From Bacteroidales bacterium Bact_20 (lineage in GTDB: Bacteria; Bacteroidota; Bacteroidia; Bacteroidales; DTU049), in NCBI GenBank assembly GCA_001603615.1, contig LUZL01000062.1, forward strand, positions 1-9,084: a DNA stretch of 9,084 bases. Direction: 5' to 3'. Each line of letters opens with the position of its first letter. Within the stretch, counting starts at the first letter, position 1. The notes beneath the pieces were generated by a model that saw only the letters and a list, made by a program, of their open reading frames with translations, was not told the origin of the DNA and did no database searches. Of the stretch, positions 6,751-9,084 are shown in pieces. Both the position numbers and the translations under genes were made by a program.

Positions 6751-6769
6751 GAATAATAACAAATTATTC
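6751..6769. repeat. Perfect 7-bp inverted repeat upstream of the symporter
   Basis: GAATAAT (6751-6757) and ATTATTC (6763-6769) are exact reverse complements around the 5-base spacer AACAA. The site lies about 100 bp before the symporter start, next to a CCCCCTAGG stretch that stands out in the A/T-rich spacer. It may be an operator or leader hairpin; the function is unknown. Confidence 0.35.
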
Positions 6770-6780
6770 CCCCTAGGTTT

Positions 6781-6804
6781 ATATTTGATATAATATTCAA
6801 ATAT
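6781..6804. repeat. Perfect 8-bp inverted repeat upstream of the symporter
   Basis: ATATTTGA (6781-6788) and TCAAATAT (6797-6804) are exact reverse complements with an 8-base spacer. Its centre is about 32 bp, roughly three helical turns, from that of the 6751-6769 repeat. A pair of repeats on one DNA face could bind a regulator of the symporter-barrel unit. A/T richness makes chance a real alternative. Confidence 0.35.
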
Positions 6805-6838
6805 TTAAATAAAGAATTTAAGAATTATTGTTAAAGTT

Positions 6839-6846
6839 CAAAAATA
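6839..6846 (-). promoter_or_regulatory. Weak candidate -7 promoter box for the symporter-barrel unit
   Basis: The minus strand reads TATTTTTG, matching TAnnTTTG, about 180 bp before the symporter ATG. If it is used, the transcript would start near 6832 and carry a leader of about 170 bases containing all three inverted repeats. No -33 TTTG is seen, and no better box lies closer to the gene. Confidence 0.25.
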
Positions 6847-6924
6847 TAATTATAGGAAAAATTAAAATTATACTAACGCATCTATAAACTTCTTCTCCAC
6901 ATTATTCCGTATCCAGCACTTAGC

Positions 6925-8352
6925 CTAATTTAACTCATATGCACCCATATCAACTGTACCATTAATTATTCTGGGTCCTCCTGATAAATCAAAATCTACA
7001 CCCCAGATAATATCTGTTTTACCATTGTCAATAGCTGGAGAATTAGCCTGCAGTTTAAAATCTTCCATAGAAGTATTTCTAAATTTAGGATCAACATTAA
7101 ATTTACAGTTGACAAAATTGTAATTTCCCAGATTGTATTTAGTTTTCAGAATACTATTTTCAGCAGTTAAGTAAAAATCATTTGAAGCTGGGAATTTATC
7201 TATTAATATTTCCTCTTCTTTATCACCATACACAATGCAGTTACCAAGATATATGCTTATAGGTCTCACTTGAGTATTACCATTGATATCTTTATAATAA
7301 TTGTTTAATGCTAGTAGAGATGTAGTTCTAACAGAAGTATTCCAGTAATTAGCAAAGGTGCAATTTTTAAAAATATATTCTCCACCAATTGAGAGAAGAG
7401 CAGAATAATATTTAGCATTAGAAAATAGACAATTAACAGCTTCTATTTTAGCACCTTGAGCGAAAAGACTAGCAGCAGCCATATTTCTAATAATCGTATT
7501 AGAAATTTTTAATGTAGGATTATTATTAGCTACAGTATCTACATGAATGCCTACATTACCATTTTGTATTATCGCCCAGTGAATTTCATTATCTTTGCTA
7601 AGAGCAGACAGCCAAATTCTATCCCACATACCTGCTTGATTTCTATAATAAGGATCTAGTCTATCACTAGTTATTAATACACGATTATTAGGTTCACCAT
7701 AAATTTTTAAACTACCTCCTTTATAAACCCAAAGCATAGCATCCTTGTGCATATAAACTTTAGTACCTGCAGGTATCACTAGAGTGCAATCCTCATCTAC
7801 AACTGCTATACCATATATTACATGAGGTTTGTCATTATTCCAAACACCAGAGACTAGGCTATAAGCAGGTAAATATTGTGTGGGGGGATGGTCAGGAGTA
7901 TGAAAATATGCATTCTGTCCCAAAGCAGTTAATTTTATTTTTTGTGTTTTACCATTTACTATGAAAAGTATGCTGTCCTCTACTATAAATGGAGTATTAG
8001 CATCATTAGGATCTATAGTAGCATTCAGAAATAAAAATAAACTATCTTGTGCCATTATTTCTATATCTTCTACTACTGGTCCTGGTTCGCCATCTATATT
8101 AAAACGAAACATAGAATTACTCCCATTTGCTAAATATACTTTGTCTATTAGTATAGGCATAGAGGAATAATTATAAATATTAATAACCCTTGTAATAGTA
8201 GTAACTGTGGTGAAACTAGTATCTATAAATATGCTATCTGTTGAGAATTTTAATAAACTATTTTTATCAAACTCTTCTTTTGGATGACAGGAGGTAATTA
8301 TTAAAAAAAAATTAATTATCACTAAAATATGTATAATGAGTTTGTTTTTCAT
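6925..8352 (-). CDS. Lipoprotein with an N-terminal Ig-like domain, a parallel beta-helix and a choice-of-anchor-Q-type C-terminus
   Basis: A 475-residue exported lipoprotein. The signal sequence (KNK, hydrophobic 5-19) ends in the lipobox ITSC, with lipidated Cys22. The tail CHPKEEFD has an acidic patch close to the Cys, like Bacteroidota surface-export signals, although the spacing is one residue off. Residues about 33-150 form a beta-rich domain resembling ASH/choice-of-anchor-D Ig-like modules (INIYNYSSMPILIDKVYL). From about 165 to 430 come repeating short strands with N-rich turns (LVIPAGTKVYM, LKISNTIIRN, IEAVNCLFSNA, YIFKNCTFAN), typical of a right-handed parallel beta-helix. The end has SPAIDNG (438-444), DLSGGPRI (455-462) and DMGAYE (468-473), the pattern of choice-of-anchor Q domains. 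Such proteins sit on the cell surface or in the periplasm; some beta-helices are polysaccharide lyases, but no catalytic residues can be assigned here. It has its own candidate promoter. Confidence 0.8.
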   Translation of the reverse strand: MKNKLIIHILVIINFFLIITSCHPKEEFDKNSLLKFSTDSIFIDTSFTTVTTITRVINIYNYSSMPILIDKVYLANGSNSMFRFNIDGEPGPVVEDIEIMAQDSLFLFLNATIDPNDANTPFIVEDSILFIVNGKTQKIKLTALGQNAYFHTPDHPPTQYLPAYSLVSGVWNNDKPHVIYGIAVVDEDCTLVIPAGTKVYMHKDAMLWVYKGGSLKIYGEPNNRVLITSDRLDPYYRNQAGMWDRIWLSALSKDNEIHWAIIQNGNVGIHVDTVANNNPTLKISNTIIRNMAAASLFAQGAKIEAVNCLFSNAKYYSALLSIGGEYIFKNCTFANYWNTSVRTTSLLALNNYYKDINGNTQVRPISIYLGNCIVYGDKEEEILIDKFPASNDFYLTAENSILKTKYNLGNYNFVNCKFNVDPKFRNTSMEDFKLQANSPAIDNGKTDIIWGVDFDLSGGPRIINGTVDMGAYELN

Positions 8353-8365
8353 GTGATTTGATAAA

Positions 8366-8379
8366 TGTAAATTTTTACA
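8366..8379. promoter_or_regulatory. Palindrome TGTAAATTTTTACA at the lipoprotein promoter, possible operator
   Basis: TGTAAA (8366-8371) and TTTACA (8374-8379) are perfect inverted arms with a 2-base centre. The site covers the predicted transcription start and touches the -7 box, a position where a bound dimeric regulator would block initiation. No regulator gene is in the window, and the match could be chance. Confidence 0.35.
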
Positions 8380-8385
8380 AAATTA
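8378..8385 (-). promoter_or_regulatory. Candidate -7 promoter box for the lipoprotein gene
   Basis: The minus strand reads TAATTTTG, matching TAnnTTTG, 25 bp before the ATG at 8352. The expected transcript start is near 8371 with a leader of about 19 bases, close to the geometry of the box before the DmeF-like gene. No -33 TTTG is seen. The box overlaps the palindrome at 8366-8379. Confidence 0.4.
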
Positions 8386-8433
8386 ATGTAATAAAATAAA
8401 CTAAAAATTTTTGCTTTTATTACAATATTAAAA

Positions 8434-9084
8434 TTATTCGAATAGTTTACCTAAGTCTTCTTCTGTTATAGGTATCCTTTTTGAAGTATCTATTAATGTA
8501 GCAAATTTTAATTTTCTATTTTGTAATATTAAGATTTTCTCTTCTATAGAATCTTTAACGATAAATTTATAAGAAATTACATTTTTGTCTTGTCCAATAC
8601 GATGAGTACGATTAATAGCTTGATATTCTACAGCTGGATTCCACCAGGGATCTAGTAAAAATACGAAATCAGCAGCTGTCAAGTTTAATCCTACTCCTCC
8701 AGCTTTTAGAGACATTAATAGTAGTTTTATATCTTTATTATTTTGAAATTCATTTACTATTTGCATTCTTTCTTCCATCGGTGTACTACCAGTGAGCATA
8801 AGGAAAGAGATATTATTGGTTTCTAAATAGTCTTTATAAAGATTTAAATGTTTAACAAATTGAGAAAACATTATCAGTTTATTATCTGAAATAATGATTT
8901 TGTTTATATTTTCTATGACATCATTAAATTTGCCACTTTCACCTGTATAATTTTTATCAATGATAGCAGGATGATTGGCTATTAAACGTAGGCGAGTAAT
9001 ACCAGATAGGATAGATAGATAAGCTTTATCAAAACCGACTTTTTGTTTTAGGTCTAAAAGGAAATTGCGTATTTCACTTTTCTT
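8434..9084 (-). CDS. SNF2-family (Swi2/Snf2) helicase, C-terminal part, start beyond the right edge
   Basis: The frame is open from TAA 8434-8436 to the window edge, giving 216 residues with no start needed inside; the Met at 8869-8871 is internal. The visible part is the second RecA-like lobe of a SNF2 ATPase. It shows LRLIANHPAII and SGKF before the lobe, LIMFSQFVKHLNLYKDYLE (motif IV region), MLTGSTPMEER, SLKAGGVGLNLTAADFVF (motif V, residues 125-142) and QAINRTHRIGQ (motif VI with both arginines, residues 155-165). The family residue Asp in QAxDRxHRxGQ is Asn here. Bacterial members are double-stranded-DNA translocases of varied roles, and the N-terminal half, including Walker A and DExH, lies outside. 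The gene is followed 81 bp downstream by the lipoprotein gene on the same strand. Confidence 0.92.
   Translation of the reverse strand, partial: KKSEIRNFLLDLKQKVGFDKAYLSILSGITRLRLIANHPAIIDKNYTGESGKFNDVIENINKIIISDNKLIMFSQFVKHLNLYKDYLETNNISFLMLTGSTPMEERMQIVNEFQNNKDIKLLLMSLKAGGVGLNLTAADFVFLLDPWWNPAVEYQAINRTHRIGQDKNVISYKFIVKDSIEEKILILQNRKLKFATLIDTSKRIPITEEDLGKLFE

Noticed and set aside
6769..6777. CCCCCTAGG as a second IS terminus or excision scar
   Set aside because: Beyond the C-run it shares nothing with the candidate terminus at 187-214, and there is no duplicated flank.
6780..6787. Plus-strand TATATTTG as a promoter for a small RNA
   Set aside because: No gene or terminator hairpin follows on the plus strand, and the match falls within the A/T-rich inverted repeat; chance is the simpler explanation.
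8434..8871. A complete 145-residue protein starting at the Met at 8869-8871
   Set aside because: The same frame stays open to the window edge and encodes conserved SNF2 sequence upstream of that Met, so the gene is longer and simply cut by the window.

Overview
This is an AT-rich, densely coded stretch that looks like a chromosome segment of a member of the Bacteroidota. The support is indirect but consistent. Start codons lack Shine-Dalgarno sequences and sit behind A/T-rich leaders. Several genes are preceded by the Bacteroidota-type -7 box TAnnTTTG. The gene content also fits: a POTRA-less Omp85-like barrel, and a lipoprotein with a beta-helix and a C-terminal choice-of-anchor-type motif. 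The sequence does not let me name a genus.

Layout, left to right. Positions 1-168 hold the 3' end of an insertion-sequence transposase (+), followed by a probable IS terminus ending near 214. A DmeF-like divalent-metal efflux transporter (-, 227-1108) stops only 12 bp beyond that terminus. A short divergent promoter region (1109-1186) separates it from a tRNA-Gly(CCC) (+, 1187-1259). Eleven bases after the tRNA starts an unusual fusion gene (+, 1271-2329): a YciB/IspA-like multi-pass membrane domain joined to a cytoplasmic Nudix hydrolase domain. Everything from 2360 to the right edge lies on the minus strand. Read in transcription order from the right these are: the C-terminal part of a SNF2-family helicase (8434-9084, running off the window); a beta-helix lipoprotein (6925-8352); a sodium:solute symporter (5277-6659); an Omp85/BamA-like outer-membrane barrel protein (3963-5273); and an acyl-CoA-synthetase-like adenylating enzyme (2360-3892).

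How they may work together. The symporter and barrel genes are 3 bp apart and almost certainly co-transcribed; the adenylating enzyme follows after 70 bp and also has a plausible promoter of its own. An outer-membrane protein, an inner-membrane Na+-driven transporter and an acid-activating ligase could form an uptake-and-activation route for an organic acid, but that is inference from order alone. The tRNA and the YciB-Nudix gene are probably one transcription unit, because there is no room for a promoter between them.

No gene-free stretch exceeds 300 bp. The largest, 6660-6924 (265 bp), holds three inverted repeats and a possible promoter upstream of the symporter. I see no CRISPR array, prophage, plasmid origin, toxin-antitoxin pair or complete mobile element. 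The most unusual item is the YciB-Nudix fusion and its placement directly behind a tRNA; the rest is ordinary core-type gene content.
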